From Symsagittifera roscoffensis (lineage: Eukaryota; Xenacoelomorpha; Acoela; Convolutidae), in assembly GCF_963678635.1 (NCBI RefSeq), contig NC_087063.1:57544759-57608758 (forward strand): DNA of 64,000 bases. The letters run 5' to 3'. The position numbers and the translations under genes are program-made. Within the stretch, counting starts at the first letter, position 1. The number at the start of each line of letters is the position of its first letter. The notes under the pieces are model-generated. The model made no database searches. It saw only the letters and a program-made list of their open reading frames with translations, and had not been told where the DNA came from. Below, piece by piece: positions 33,541-45,060 of this stretch.

Positions 33541-34049
33541 AGAATGTTGAATTTCAAAGACCACTTTAAATTAATTAACATTTTCACCTCTTGAAGATAT
33601 TTTCATGGATCGAACATTTTCTCAAAAATCATGCTGAAAAGCACTTGAACATACTACTTCAAATTTAACCAATAAGAACCTTTTCGAATCATCGCCTTAA
33701 TTTTGACACGACTTCTTTAGCCGACAATAACCTTCAAGCGTATCTCTAACTATAACTTTAAGAACTCCAGGTCAAATAAGCAACCCGCTCATATGTGACA
33801 CTGAATTAAACAAAACTTCAATTTTGCGACCCTCCCCAACCATTTTGTCCCAGCTTAGACCTTGAAATACCCTCAAGCAAAATTATTAAATTAGCCTAAG
33901 GAACAAAATCGACATGATCATTTAGCCTAAAGTACAAATAACTCTCAAATACCCCCTATCATCCAATGATTAAAAAAAAACTAGGAAGTCTCTTAATAGC
34001 CCTCCAAACTTCCCTTCACCAAAAATTGCTTAAACCCAACCTACTTGTC
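33541..34049. other. Post-integrase region, no gene recognised
   Basis: Stops in all frames and no motif. It would correspond to the 3' part of the LTR element. Confidence 0.4.
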
Positions 34050-34350
34050 AAAAAACCAATAAATAATCCGACCATGCTCGAGTTGCTTTGGCCACTTCTC
34101 CAAACTAAAAACATCATTCGCTTAACAGCTAAACTAATAACATTTATTAAGAATGGTTAGTTTTGTTTCGAATTCATTAGAATAATTTATTAAATTCGTA
34201 GTTATCTTTTTCGTCGTGGAAGAATCCATGGGAAAAAACGTCAAGGATTGTTTCTAATGATGTTATTAGTTTAGCTAGTAAGCAAATGATGTATTTAGTT
34301 TGGAGAAGTGGCCAAATCAATTCGAGTGTGGTTTTTTGTTATTAATATTC
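34050..34350. repeat. ~300-bp inverted repeat (MITE-like)
   Basis: Left arm 34050-34150 (includes GGCCACTTCTCCAAACTAAA) and right arm 34255-34350 are imperfect reverse complements of each other, separated by ~100 bp. Nested in the LTR element. Short open frame 33966-34160 is a by-product. Confidence 0.7.
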
Positions 34351-35511
34351 TACAAAAAAAACGAAACCAAAAACAGAAAATTTTTTCTATAATCATAAAT
34401 TTAGACTAACCAATTACCATAAATGAAGCAGTAAATTTTACCCCCACAACAGCAAAAAATTGATGTATGAACTCTTTTCCCATATGCAAAAAATATTCTT
34501 AAAATGAAAATAAATTGATAATTTCAACCACCCAAATAAAGCGGTAAAATTAATAATTTCAAAGAAGTAAATTTTAAAAAAGTTGCCTATAAAATTAAAG
34601 CAGTACTAACCTTTTAAAATACGCTTCTTTGTTGTTTGAAATTTTCACTCGCCCACAATCCTATCCACAATCGCACAGCTCGCCCACGAAGAATTGTTTA
34701 AAATAATGAATTTAACTTTTAACTTTCACTGATAACAACTCTAACCAAATTTAACACATTTCAAATTTTCCTTTAACCCGGTTGAAAAGGAATTATATAA
34801 TAATCCAAACTAACCAACGCAAGCTTACTAAACAACACAAAGCGCAAACTAACAGCATGATTAAGAAAAGAAAACGCACGGTACCCAAACCGGATTAAAA
34901 CAATCTTAGAACTGAATATATTATTCTCCTAAAAATAACCGAACTAAAACAAGAACGCTTTTGCGATAAAAATTAATACAAGATCTTAACTGAAAACAAA
35001 ATTAACAAAGATTTGTATATGTATATAATACAATGCAGTTTAAAGATTACATACAGCCCAAAGACGAGCAGCAAGGAATTTAACAACCCAATCACACTCC
35101 AACTACGGAATGGCAAAATACACCCGATATGCTGCCTACAGTCACTACACTCAACGGACTTAAAGTACGACTTGGCATCGCAGCAAAGGAAACCCATTGC
35201 AACAGAACAATGGCCATCTCGATGTTCAAGTATACGTACAGATCCAAGTCACCATGCACTGTATCCAAAGTCGAACTACACGACACTCTAGAATTTGATT
35301 ATATCATTCCTATTCTCTAAAATCAACCAGATCAACTCTCATCACAACCGATCAGAAATCATAATACGATCTCCCGAAATTATCGTGATAACATCTCTTC
35401 TTCCAAACCAGAAAAAAGAATATCCTCGCAACCTCTAAAGAAAAACACCATCTTCCATCCTACACTAAAATACAACATTGAAAAACTAAAACTCTCTAAG
35501 CCCCGGAGGGG
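34351..35511. other. 3' internal region of the LTR element
   Basis: One somewhat protein-like plus-strand frame at about 35115-35320 (LNGLKVRLGIAAKETHCN, then TVSKVELHDTLEFDYIIP), with no recognised domain. It could be a remnant of a third ORF. The end of this stretch is the polypurine tract CCCCGGAGGGG. Confidence 0.4.
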
Positions 35512-35869
35512 TGGAACCAGATCTAAACTATATTTATCATTAGTTATTATTATGATATTTTATCTCTATAAAATATTAAATGCTTACCAATCATACTCCA
35601 TCAAACTAACAACCCACTTGTAGTTTCAACATTAGAGCAATTTGAATTAAACTTGGAATACAGTTGTTCTCATTCTGGGACTAACTCGCAGAAACCGGTG
35701 TACACTAGATCTATTGAGACTAGGAGATATAAGAGTTAGATTAAGATTGGTATTAGACTTAGAAGTTGCACGAATCTATCCGGCCGAAAAAAAGATAGCG
35801 TGACGAGCAGACGGTGTACCTTTTCTGAAATTACTCTATGAGTTATAACCAAAAGGATATTATAACTCA
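35512..35869 (+). repeat. 3' LTR (358 bp)
   Basis: Partner of 30248-30626, same TG...CA ends, immediately after the polypurine tract. Confidence 0.85.
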
Positions 35870-36934
35870 ATAATGTAATAAATGCCCCAATTAGTGTTCA
35901 ACCCATTAGACCCAATTACTCAAATACCCAAAAACATAAGTTAGATCAAAAATCTTCTAATCAAAATGTGTCAATGCCTGAGCTGGACGAACTCGCCGTA
36001 TTTGATTTACGCTAAGGAAAAAGTGAAGGCTGCATTCAATCTAGTTATCCCAAATTCGACAAATTAGTTCCAAAAACCAACCTCCTATAGCTCCATGGAA
36101 AATTACCAAAGGTGAACTAACTTTTTAGGTTTGAGATGAAAACATCAATTTATTCTAAGAAAAACTCGTCAATATTGCTTTCTTAAAAGTCGAAACTCCT
36201 CTGAAAAAACCAACCTAACCATCATAGTTCTTCGAAAGTAGCTACACAAAAATGAAAATATTCTTTCTGTTTAGGCACCACGCAACATTTCAACTTTTTT
36301 TTTAGAGTTTTGTTTTCTCACTTGGGCACAAACAACTGAACTTTAATTCCAAAATAAAACTTAACTTTAAAAAAGGGGGAAACTGACAAAATTAAAAGAA
36401 TTTTATATATAGATACAGATCCTTCAATCTTTCTATATCTTTTATAGAAAGATTAGGATCTAGTTTCGTTTTTGTTCCGGCACCAGACATAAAAAAAAAT
36501 TTATTTAGTTTCTTTACAATTAAAAAAGTACCAGACTTAGAAAAACCAGAAGTCTTAGATGCTTTGTTCCGTTCAGCTTTGTTCCGCAGGGTTAACTTGG
36601 CTCAATTTTGGCCACGTGGCAGCCCTACAACAAAAATTCGATGATTGACTGTGGACGGTTTCATCCTTACTGTACACCGCAGACCTCACTTTGACTCCCA
36701 CAACAAAACGAAACAAAAAAGTTTACAGCCTTAATCTCAAGCTCGGACATGGTCTTTGTTTAAATTGAGTTGATAAGATTTTGCTTTTTCAGACTTATCC
36801 TTTTTTTGAAGCAGTGACTTTTCTCAAACCTGATCTAACAGATTTGAAATAATGTAGAACACCAGAATTAAAAAAAGCTTATGCAATCAGGGATAACTTA
36901 TATTTCAATCAGTTATGTTCTCAAGTCGATTTAT
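35870..36934. other. No gene recognised
   Basis: Contains a neat stem-loop at about 36423-36463 (CAATCTTTCTATA and TATAGAAAGATT) but no coding region or known RNA. Confidence 0.4.
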
Positions 36935-37072
36935 GACGCCCTGGAAATTAGAAGAAAAAATTGTCGACCATTTTTTCTACGAGCGTTTTCTTAACTATGT
37001 GTAACTTTTTTAGATTTCTATTGATGACATCACTGTATATACCTTTTCAGGGCATTGACAATGCGCAGATGT
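36935..37072 (+). repeat. 138-bp direct repeat, copy 1
   Basis: Nearly identical to 38795-38932 (I see one difference, TTTTC vs TTTTT). Starts GACGCCCTGGAAATTAGAAG and ends GCGCAGATGT. This copy is cut off where copy 2 continues into coding-like sequence. Confidence 0.95.
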
Positions 37073-37446
37073 CCTAAATTTTGAAGGGAGCTAAAATTTA
37101 TAATTTAATACCTAAGCGTCTATTTGTTTTGAAGCCAAAGAGAATTTGAAATGGATTTTTTTTGTTCGCAGGAAAGTGTTCTATTTTTTCCTGAGGCCTA
37201 AAAAGCGTTCTTGTTTGTACAAAATCTACTTAATAATAATAAAAAATCAGTTTCTACAGGACAGAAATTTCTAACCACTTGGAACTTTTTTCATTTGAAC
37301 TGTTTTTGTATTTCAGACCGGACTCAAAGGTGACTTGAATTTAATTTAACAATTAGACAAAAATTTTTTTTTTAGTCAATTCAACTGATTCAATTGTCTG
37401 CTAAAAACCGTAAGCAGAATGTTTCGATTCGCCACTTCATCTCATT

Positions 37447-37915
37447 CAGGGGCGGATTTGGGGGGGGGGGGGCGGTGAGTGAGCGGACGCCCCCCCCCCC
37501 CCCCCCCCTCAGGGATTCGACGCCCTGCCGACCCAAAGGGTCCCCCCTTTGATACTTTTTCAGAAATCCATTTTTCGCCGACCGACCCTAAAATTTTTCT
37601 AAAGGCGCCTTCGGCGCCAATATATACTAACTTTGAGGGTGAGCGCGCGCCAAAAAAAACGCGATTTTTTTGTCAAAATTTTTCAAAAAGTGCCCAAAAA
37701 CGGCTTTTTTGACTGTTTTTTTTTCGAAAATTTGCCTGCGGCGAAGAAGAAAATTTAGACAAAAAAAGGGGGCAAAACAGTGCTTTGGGAGAGCTCGAAA
37801 AATCAATTTGGTCGACCTAAAAAAAAAGTCGTCAAAACTTTCGAATTTTTTTTGAAAATCCGAACCCCAACCCCCCCCCCCCCCCCCATTCGAGAAAATC
37901 CTAAATTCGCCCCTG
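37447..37915. mobile_element. hAT-type MITE (469 bp) with 8-bp target duplication
   Basis: Ends CAGGGGCGGATTT and AAATTCGCCCCTG form short terminal inverted repeats of the hAT type. Flanks ATCTCATT (37439-37446) and ATCTTATT (37916-37923) match at 7 of 8 positions, the 8-bp target duplication expected of hAT transposition. Internal poly-G and poly-C runs near each end. No transposase, so mobilised in trans. Overlapping open frames are not genes. Confidence 0.9.
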
Positions 37916-37923
37916 ATCTTATT

Positions 37924-38794
37924 GGCTATTTTCAGCCAACGAATTCATGCATTTTAGTTTCAGTTCAAGAATATGAAATGAACATTTTGGGCGTAATATG
38001 TAAATAGACCACAACTTCCAAAGGGTTCATATTTGGTATTTATAATGGCGCTTATCTGCTGATGGAGTAGAATATTTTCGCACAAAAGCGTCTTCAGAGG
38101 GTTTAAGGGGAGCTTGGAAAATCAAAAAAGTCGATCAAAAGTTTCGACAAAACTAATAAAAAACCTAAAAACCTCTTGAAAAGTTTCTTCTCATCCTTGT
38201 TCTGACCATGCGATTGATTTTATCGGACAAATTGCAATATACTTTGTTTTTGTTTTCAATACATTCTCTGAGAAAAATGGATGATATTCAATTCTCATAA
38301 TTTAATTTGGTCGTCAACTTAGATCGGATTTGCGATACGCCATTGCGTTATCGTCAACGGTTTACAGGGCTATTATTCATAATCCGAGCAAATGATTTTA
38401 GACTAAAATTGATTGAAGCAAAATTTATTTGAAATTTCTGCAAAATTAATACGGTTTAATTTTTTTGCAAAATTTCTGCCCAATTTTTCCCCCAAAACCG
38501 ATTACTTTTGCTTATTTTAGTCTAACAAAAGTTATGCCAGAATTGTCGGATCAGTCGCTGACTAAACTATATCAAAGTGAGCCTCTTGCATATACCAAGA
38601 AAGTTGAAGAATAATTTAATATTCTCCAAAAAATCGTGTAAATTAAATTAATTTTGTTTGATGGCCAAAAAAGTAACACTTTTACTATATAAAACCAATT
38701 TTTTGTTTTGCATATTGTACTTCTCGTAAATTTTGCCAATTTTTTTGTTGTTCAAACTTTCTATCGCTGTTCAATTCTCTTGGCAGAATTTTAA
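37924..38794. other. No gene recognised
   Basis: AT-rich unique sequence between the MITE and the second direct repeat. Confidence 0.4.
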
Positions 38795-38932
38795 GACGCC
38801 CTGGAAATTAGAAGAAAAAATTGTCGACCATTTTTTCTACGAGCGTTTTTTTAACTATGTGTAACTTTTTTAGATTTCTATTGATGACATCACTGTATAT
38901 ACCTTTTCAGGGCATTGACAATGCGCAGATGT
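38795..38932 (+). repeat. 138-bp direct repeat, copy 2
   Basis: See 36935-37072. This copy runs directly into the decayed gene to its right, so it is probably the source copy. Confidence 0.95.
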
Positions 38933-39430
38933 ACGATAGAGTGGACTAGACGGCGGAGGGGGGTCCAGACTGGTACGATGACTACTCACTCATTCAGACG
39001 GATGACTTCAGGGACATATACGCATTTACTTACATGAGCAAGAAAGAGGTGCTAAACCATTCAAAAGGAGTAATATTTCTTAAAGGAAGAACTCTTCGCA
39101 ATCTGTTGTATTTTCTTGAAAGGATAGAATGCCACAAAAAGCTATCAGATGGCTGTTTATTTGCAATAAACAGTTAAGTATTTGTCTAGTTTTTTAATAT
39201 CAAGTCCAAATTTATTTCCAAGCAGTTTTGAAGCAAAAAAGACGCTAGTTGACAAAAATTTTGTTTCAGCAATCTAGTTTTTTTATCATCTGCTAAATAT
39301 ACCCACCGTGATTAGGTTGACAAGTGGAGCGATGAGGCTTCTGAATTTGTGGTGACGTGTTCCTTCGACAAGACAGATTATGACGATAACAGACACATGC
39401 ACCAGTTCATAGACGAGAGGTACGGCTGAG
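38905..39430 (+). pseudogene. Decayed gene with two exon-like pieces (unknown)
   Basis: Piece 1, about 38913-39174: GIDNAQMYDRVD, a TAG stop, then DWYDDYSLIQTDDFRDIYAF and FLKGRTLRNLLYFLERIE, possibly ending at a GTTAAGT donor. Piece 2, about 39317-39428: DKWSDEASEFVVTCSFDKTD, then HMHQFIDERYG and a stop, preceded by a TTAG acceptor. Protein-like composition and splice-like signals suggest a former host or viral gene. The right end is cut by the LTR at 39434. No domain recognised. Confidence 0.4.
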
Positions 39431-39433
39431 ATT

Positions 39434-39738
39434 TGCCGAGGTTTTAGAATGAAAGTTTGGTTGTTTGAACAATAAGTAAATTGTTTTCGAGTAGAATAAT
39501 CAGTTGCTTGAAACACTTTATTGCTTGGTTTTAAATAAATATTTGGTTTCGAATAATTATTCTTAATAGGAAGTTTCTCCTGAATGAACATGAGTTTTGA
39601 ATTGAATAAAGTTTATCTAGCAAACAGTTTGATATCAGAAGAGACTGACCACGCTCTGCATGGTATTAAGTATAGCTTAGCACAATGACCTCGGTTAGTA
39701 TAATTAACATCAATCTGCAATGAGACTGCAAAAGAACA
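39434..39738 (-). repeat. 3' LTR (305 bp)
   Basis: Same length as 46158-46462, with roughly 25 differences by eye, so the insertion is old. Confidence 0.9.
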
Positions 39739-40145
39739 AGCAAATAACGAGGTACCGAAGGTCGCCTCACGACATTCCCCGCGGGAGAAAAATTTTGAGA
39801 TACGTCCCAAAATTAAAGAGATATTAAAAACTGCATTTAAACGAACAAATGATTGATAGCCCCCCTATCCCACAAATGCTGAACAGTTGCCAAGAAAGAA
39901 ACATGAAAAAATGAAAGAGTTTGAATAAGTTTAGAAAAGTTTTAGAAGAGTTTTGAACTTGACACAAAATCAATCCTTTCCAGTAGCATCTTTTGCATGA
40001 TCGAGAGGGGGAGAAGTCGCTGTTGAAGGTCCAGGTGGGAAACGATCCCGAATAAGAGGTTTTCGAGGTGAGGACGAGGATACTTGCATCATTTCGGAGG
40101 TCAAATTTGGGTCCTCCTCAACTGAATTCACAGAATGCCTTGATT
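39739..40145 (-). other. 3' untranslated region of the gypsy element
   Basis: Between the pol stop and the 3' LTR. I see no clear polypurine tract next to the LTR. Confidence 0.5.
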
Positions 40146-41100
40146 TCACGGATTGGCAAAAAACTGAGTGGGCTTCTTGCTACGATGGGACGTCCGGACT
40201 GACTCGGCATCGTCGACCACTGGTTGAGCGGGTAGAGAAAGCGAAGGGTAGGAGGAGGGCAGTTCTGATGTCTTCGAATGAGAGGGAAGAACCAGACCCT
40301 GTGGCGACATCATGTCCGCTGAAGAGGGAGTAATTCCAGAACGGGTAGGATAAGCGTCAAGAAAATTCGTAAGGTGAGCGGTCGAAGGAGAGGCAGCACA
40401 ATGTGAAGTCCGCGTTTGAGGCGAATTTAACGAACTGTTGAGGCGTTCTGTAGAGTCGGTTGGCGTGGGGCTGCGATGTGGAGTTAGACTGAGGAGCAAA
40501 TCTGAGCGGAGGTGAGTGACCCTGAAACCTCTGACGTTTATTGATAGGAGAGGAATCTTTAACCACTTGCAGACCACCGTTAGAGCCAACTGAGCTTTCG
40601 CTGGAAGAGCCGACTGTGAGGTCCACCATCGGTAGCACCAGCTGAGTAGCACCAGCTGAGGCCGAGTAGCGGGCCCTTTAGCAGTATCCCGAGAGACAGA
40701 AGTAGCGTTCGAAACTTGAAGTCGATCACCTAGATTGTTGGGAGCAACTGAAACGGTAGACCGATAATTAGGTTTGAGGCAGATGTGATTTTTCCGGTAA
40801 ACCTTCCCAGCGTCGGTAACATAAGTATGATCCGTAACACGAACAATCTTAAATTTAGTCAGTTCATAAAGAGGTTTCCCTGATTGACGGTCGATAACTT
40901 TCCTAAAGACCTTAAATCGACTAGGATCAGACATCAAAAGGTTTTGTAATTTACTTGTTTTCGAGAGACGACGAGGTTGCACAGCTGGTGCACGCCTGGA
41001 GCTAACTTGTGCCCTCGGAGGTGTAACTATAGTCGGGAAGCGTAGGGTGTTTTGATTGAGTCCTGACTTAAGGGAATGAGCGAGGTCCGAATGCCGGGTT
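40146..41100 (-). pseudogene. pol: Integrase C-terminal domain and pol tail
   Basis: A 278-aa open frame (40146-40982), preceded by a short decayed stretch from the integrase core. Contains FKIVRVTDHTYVTDAGKVYR followed by KNHICLKPN, the beta-strand pattern of the post-core domain that reads the integrase C-terminus in gypsy elements, then a long Ser/Pro/Thr-rich tail without known domain. An overlapping 93-aa frame (40357-40638) is a shift within the same region. Confidence 0.6.
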
Positions 41101-41870
41101 GCTAACTCCTTGAGGACCTTTTTCCCCCATCCGGTGGAAGGTTGCGTTTAAATTGCGACCATCCATTCGCCGCCCGAGTGAGTTCCGCCACCGCCTTGTA
41201 GGGTTCGCTATCTACCACATTTTCGTCCAGCGAGAACAGAGGTTTGAAGCGAGGAGGGACTGTTGGACTTATACTGCCGCGAGGAACAACTTTCGCCCTG
41301 TCCCTGCTGTAATCTTGACTGGCAATCTGCACTGGCGTAAGGAGGTTGCTCTCCAATCCTTGGGCTGAAATATCAGATTTAACAACCTTATTACGAGCCT
41401 GAGACCATTCAGTACTAGGTTTACGACCAAAATGCAATTCGAAAGGTGATTTCTTAAGCACCGCATGATTACTCTTGCGAACGTCCTCGAGTAATTGTTG
41501 GATCCTTTCATTAAGTTTATAGAAATTAGGATCGAGTTTTGCAACACCCAATTTTCTCTTGATTGTCTGAATCGTTCGTTCAACCAAAGCACTGCCTCTA
41601 TGATCTCCGACCGGCGAGAGGACATGTTTAATACCTCTAATAGAGCAAAACTCTTGCACCAAATTATTTTTAAAACCTGAGCTGTGATCCGTCATGATAG
41701 AGTGAGGTAGCCCATGGATACGAAAGTAAGAATCAAAGAATTTAAAAACCTTTTTAGCCCCAGTAGTTTTAGAAATAAGAACTGAAGGAAACTTAGAGAA
41801 TTGATCGATGGCTACCAAAAGAAAGATCTTAGCCTCTTTATCATCAAATATAGGACCAGCAAAATCTAGC
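41101..41870 (-). pseudogene. pol: Integrase catalytic core (DDE)
   Basis: 238-aa open frame plus its upstream extension. Catalytic residues visible: Asp in LQLDFAGP (just upstream of the Met), Asp in MTDHSSGF, Glu in SALVERTIQ. The usual Gly after Asp in the second motif is replaced (TDHSSGF). The first core Asp lies before the annotated Met, so the ORF start is only an internal Met. The frame was originally continuous with the zinc-binding domain. Confidence 0.8.
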
Positions 41871-42125
41871 TGTAATTCCTGATTAGGTCTAGAAAAAAAA
41901 CAGGCAAAGGTTGCGCAGTATTAAAAGTTGACGCAGGCTTAAGATTCTTACCAAACAAGGTGCATTCGCGACATTTCTCGCACGTATCAATGATCTGACT
42001 GTTCATGTATGGCCACCAGAGGTACTCAGAGGCCGCCATCATGGCCTCTTGTCCCGGATGAGATCGGTGGAGACGAGTGAGCACTGCTTGTCGAAAAGAT
42101 TCAGGTATGGCCAATTTATTGTCAA
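41866..42125 (-). pseudogene. pol: Integrase zinc-binding domain (HHCC)
   Basis: HRSHPGQEAMMAASEYLWWP followed by CEKCRECTLFGK gives the H-x3-H ... C-x2-C pattern. Frameshift at the poly-A run around 41893 separates it from the core. Confidence 0.8.
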
Positions 42126-42128
42126 TAA

Positions 42129-43259
42129 TTACACAGTTGCTTTAGGCCAGAATTGGGCCATATACGAACCAAGATTGTTGAATGAAGTAATGTCCTTATT
42201 TATGATGGCTCGTTTCATAGGGCCAAGAAAACGATCCTCCTCCGTCAACTCCGTCAGAAGGTCTGCATCGAGGAGGCCAGGTAGTCCCACGATTTCCTTT
42301 TTAGATGAGAAAAGAAGGGGTTTGCCCCCACTGACGGCGAGTACTCTAATCTTAGCATCCATGTTGACTTTTCCTGGCTTGGATAGGCGGCACCGTCGCA
42401 TCGCCTCCAGTAGCTGGGTGTGACCATCTTTTCTAATTGTAGTCCTTGTTGCAACAAAACGGGTTTTAGTGGCCCATTCACGAGCTCGATTTCGTTGGCG
42501 TATTTGATCCAACCGAGAGATGCGGTTCAGTTGACGAGATCGTATTGGTGGCCTTGGACTGGGTCGGCGAAAATTCGGAGAGCTTATTGGAAAAGACTCC
42601 ACAAATGTCAGTAGATCTGCCTGCTCGGCAGTTGAGTTAAGTATCATCGAAGGGTCAGGTTGAGTGATCGTAGCGTTCAAGTCAAAAGTAGTAGGTCCAG
42701 GAGTAGTTTGTGTAGTGTCAAGCGGTTGTGTCATGTTGAAAAAATTTTGAATTAAGAATAAAGAAGATGAGTTTAGATGACTGTTTTGTAGAGATTCAGG
42801 TCGGAGACAGTGACTTTTTGAGACACCAACTGGTCTGCAATAATCAGTTTGCATACCAGTTTCTGATTGGTTGACTTCGTGAGAGCATAAGTCGACGCCT
42901 TCTTTCAGCAAATAACGCAAAAAATCCATTTGCATACTACGATATGATTGGTTGAAACATTGAGTAACACTATTATCGCCCTCAACCGGCGAGTGACGTA
43001 AATAACTAGCTTCGTTATGCCGTGACACAAATTGAAGACCCTCCCTCGGAGGCATACAATTTTGATCTTTCACCAGGGAGACATTATAAGAGTTAATAAA
43101 AAATAGGGCCTTATGGAAAGCCTCAATAGATTTAACTACGAAAAGTTCATCATATTTCGAGGGCTCAGCAGCTGGAAACGTAGGATAACGCGATAAATAA
43201 TCGACTATCCCCAGCGTGACCCCTGGGACGTGAGTAACTTCAAAATCAAAAGGAAACAA
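42129..43259 (-). pseudogene. pol: RNase H C-terminus and long Pol linker
   Basis: 376-aa open frame. Residues 1-25 are the end of RNase H (FDFEVTHVPGV, DYLSRYP). The remainder, about 350 residues, is a Thr/Pro/Arg-containing linker before the integrase, without a recognised domain. It includes LRRCRLSKPGK-like basic patches. A long RNase H to integrase spacer is shared, in kind, with the giant element at 50481, though I see no sequence similarity. Confidence 0.6.
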
Positions 43260-44450
43260 ACGATCTGCCCAACGAGAAAGGCGAGACTGATATGATTTTC
43301 AATGATTATTTTCATTTAATGCTGATATAATAGCTTTATGATAGGTCAACATTTGAAATCGTGTACCTAACAGATAAGTACGGAAATGTTCACAAGCCCA
43401 AACGATTGCCAATAACTCCAATTCATTTGTACTATATTTAACCTCCGCATTGTTAAGGAAACGCGAAGCAAAATCAGTTGGGGCCCAAACCCCAGGTTCA
43501 ACTTCTTGTTCGAGGCAAGCTCCTAAACCATTTTGACTCGCATCGCATTTAACCCTCGAACCCTTCGAAAATGATAAAAACTTGGGATTTTCGCAATCAT
43601 AATGATTATGTCGTTAAAGTCCTTATTCGGCTCCTCTCCTCACAAAAACGACTGTTTATTACAGGTTTTCAAGGATGCCCGGAAATGAACAGTATGGGTA
43701 TGCAAATCAGGGATTAACCTTTGCAAATGGTTGAACGTGCCCATAAAAGAACGAAGTTGCTTTAATTTTCTCGGTGGTTTTAGTGCTTGTATGGCTTCGA
43801 TCTATGAGAATTTAGGAGAGTAACCGTCTTCATTAATGTCATATCCAAGTCAAGTTAGTTGGTTAACACAGAATTCGCACTTACTCAGTTTGATAGCCCA
43901 TCCTTCCTCATCAAGTCTATGCATGACCTTTTCGACCAGTTCGTTATGATCCTGAACATCTCCTTAAGTGACTATCAGAATGTCGTCAAGGTAACAAATA
44001 ACACCTTCTTATCCCTATAAGGTACAATCCATTGCCTTCTGGAACTCGGTAGGCATGTCAGTCAACCCATAAAATCCGGTCTTGAATCGGTACGTTCCCG
44101 TCGCCTCACCACACAGAATTTTGAAATTACAGTGACTGCTAGTGAGTGATGACAATGGCAACTGACTAAACGTGTACCTCAAATCCAGGAACGTAAACCA
44201 AACATTTCCAGGAACATTTCTAGTTATGATTTGTGCCGCGGAATCAATGAGTTCTGGTACTTGATTTTCCAGATCTGAGCATTCATCGGCTTAGCATTAA
44301 GGGCCAGTTTAATAGAGCCATCTTTCTTTGCGGTTAGCATAGTTGGTGCTATGAAGAAATCGGTCGTACACTTGTCCAACTTTTCAATATGCCCTTGCTC
44401 CAACAGAAGTTTTATCTCGTTCGCGACCCTATCCTGAATATGAATTGGAA
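43260..44450 (-). pseudogene. pol: Reverse transcriptase and RNase H core (decayed)
   Basis: Read in several frames: FFIAPTMLTAKKDGSIKLAL and AKPMN (RT fingers), FYGLTDMPTEFQKAMD (RT), then DASQNGLGACLEQEVEPG, KYSTNELELLAIVWACEHFR (RNase H). The catalytic DD motif falls in a heavily shifted stretch near 43985-44000. Many stops, clearly dead. Confidence 0.75.
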
Positions 44451-45060
44451 CTTAACGTCCTTTAGTTTGACGTGGCACTAATGGGAACTTGAAGTTAGTG
44501 TAGACTTTATGATGTTTAGGTCGTTCCAAACGACTGAACACATGGGCGGGTTTCTTTGCAAAGAAAGAACGCCAGTAGTTTGAAATCGGATCCGACGAAT
44601 TACACTCCAGCGACTGAACCGATGCAGCTTTCAACTTTGTAGTAACAACACCCAGTTTCTCCTGCAAGTCCAAACCGAAGAGATTACGAGCTCTGTTCTC
44701 TGAAACGAGGAACTGAGCGTTTTCCACCCTCAAGCCACTTGAAGAAATTGGGATTTGAATCGACCCAAGTAGACAAATGGGCTACTTATTATAGTCCACA
44801 TACAAGGTATCAACAGGGTAACGTGCAATATCGCGAAACTCAATTGATGGATTTCGTTGCAGAAGTAAATCACAGGTACGTTTATTCAGAAACCAAACTG
44901 GGCTTCCTGTGTCGACAGTTGAATAGAAAAACCTACGACCTGAGCGCAACTGGACACTGAGGCTCGGAGATTTCCCTTCGCTTGACTTGAGGGTTTCTAT
45001 ACTATTAATCGTCACAGCGGGTTCCAGCTGCAACACCCCATATTCTGGCTCACTATCCTG
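44451..45060 (-). pseudogene. pol: Retroviral-type aspartic protease
   Basis: 84-aa frame 44782-45036 has the active-site DTGSPVWF motif. The next frame (44452-44733) continues into RT with LGLDLQEKLGVV, the usual LGxDxL flap region of the protease end. A frameshift separates them. Confidence 0.75.

Larger units (their letters stand above)
30248..35869 (+). mobile_element. Internally deleted LTR retrotransposon (Ty3/gypsy-like)
   Basis: Two similar LTRs (30248-30626, 35512-35869), both starting TGGAACCAGATCTAAAC and ending AACTCA. A primer-binding-site-like TGGTGCGACC begins 2 nt after the 5' LTR (30629). A polypurine tract CCCCGGAGGGG immediately precedes the 3' LTR. The internal region (4.9 kb) retains integrase pieces, but no recognisable protease, RT or RNase H. 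Flanks ATGA/ATAA could be a degraded target duplication but are not convincing. A second repeat (34050-34350) sits inside. Confidence 0.85.

Noticed and set aside
36423-36463. Stem-loop as a histone 3' end or small RNA
   Set aside because: The stem does not have the histone consensus and no gene lies upstream. Reported only as a hairpin.
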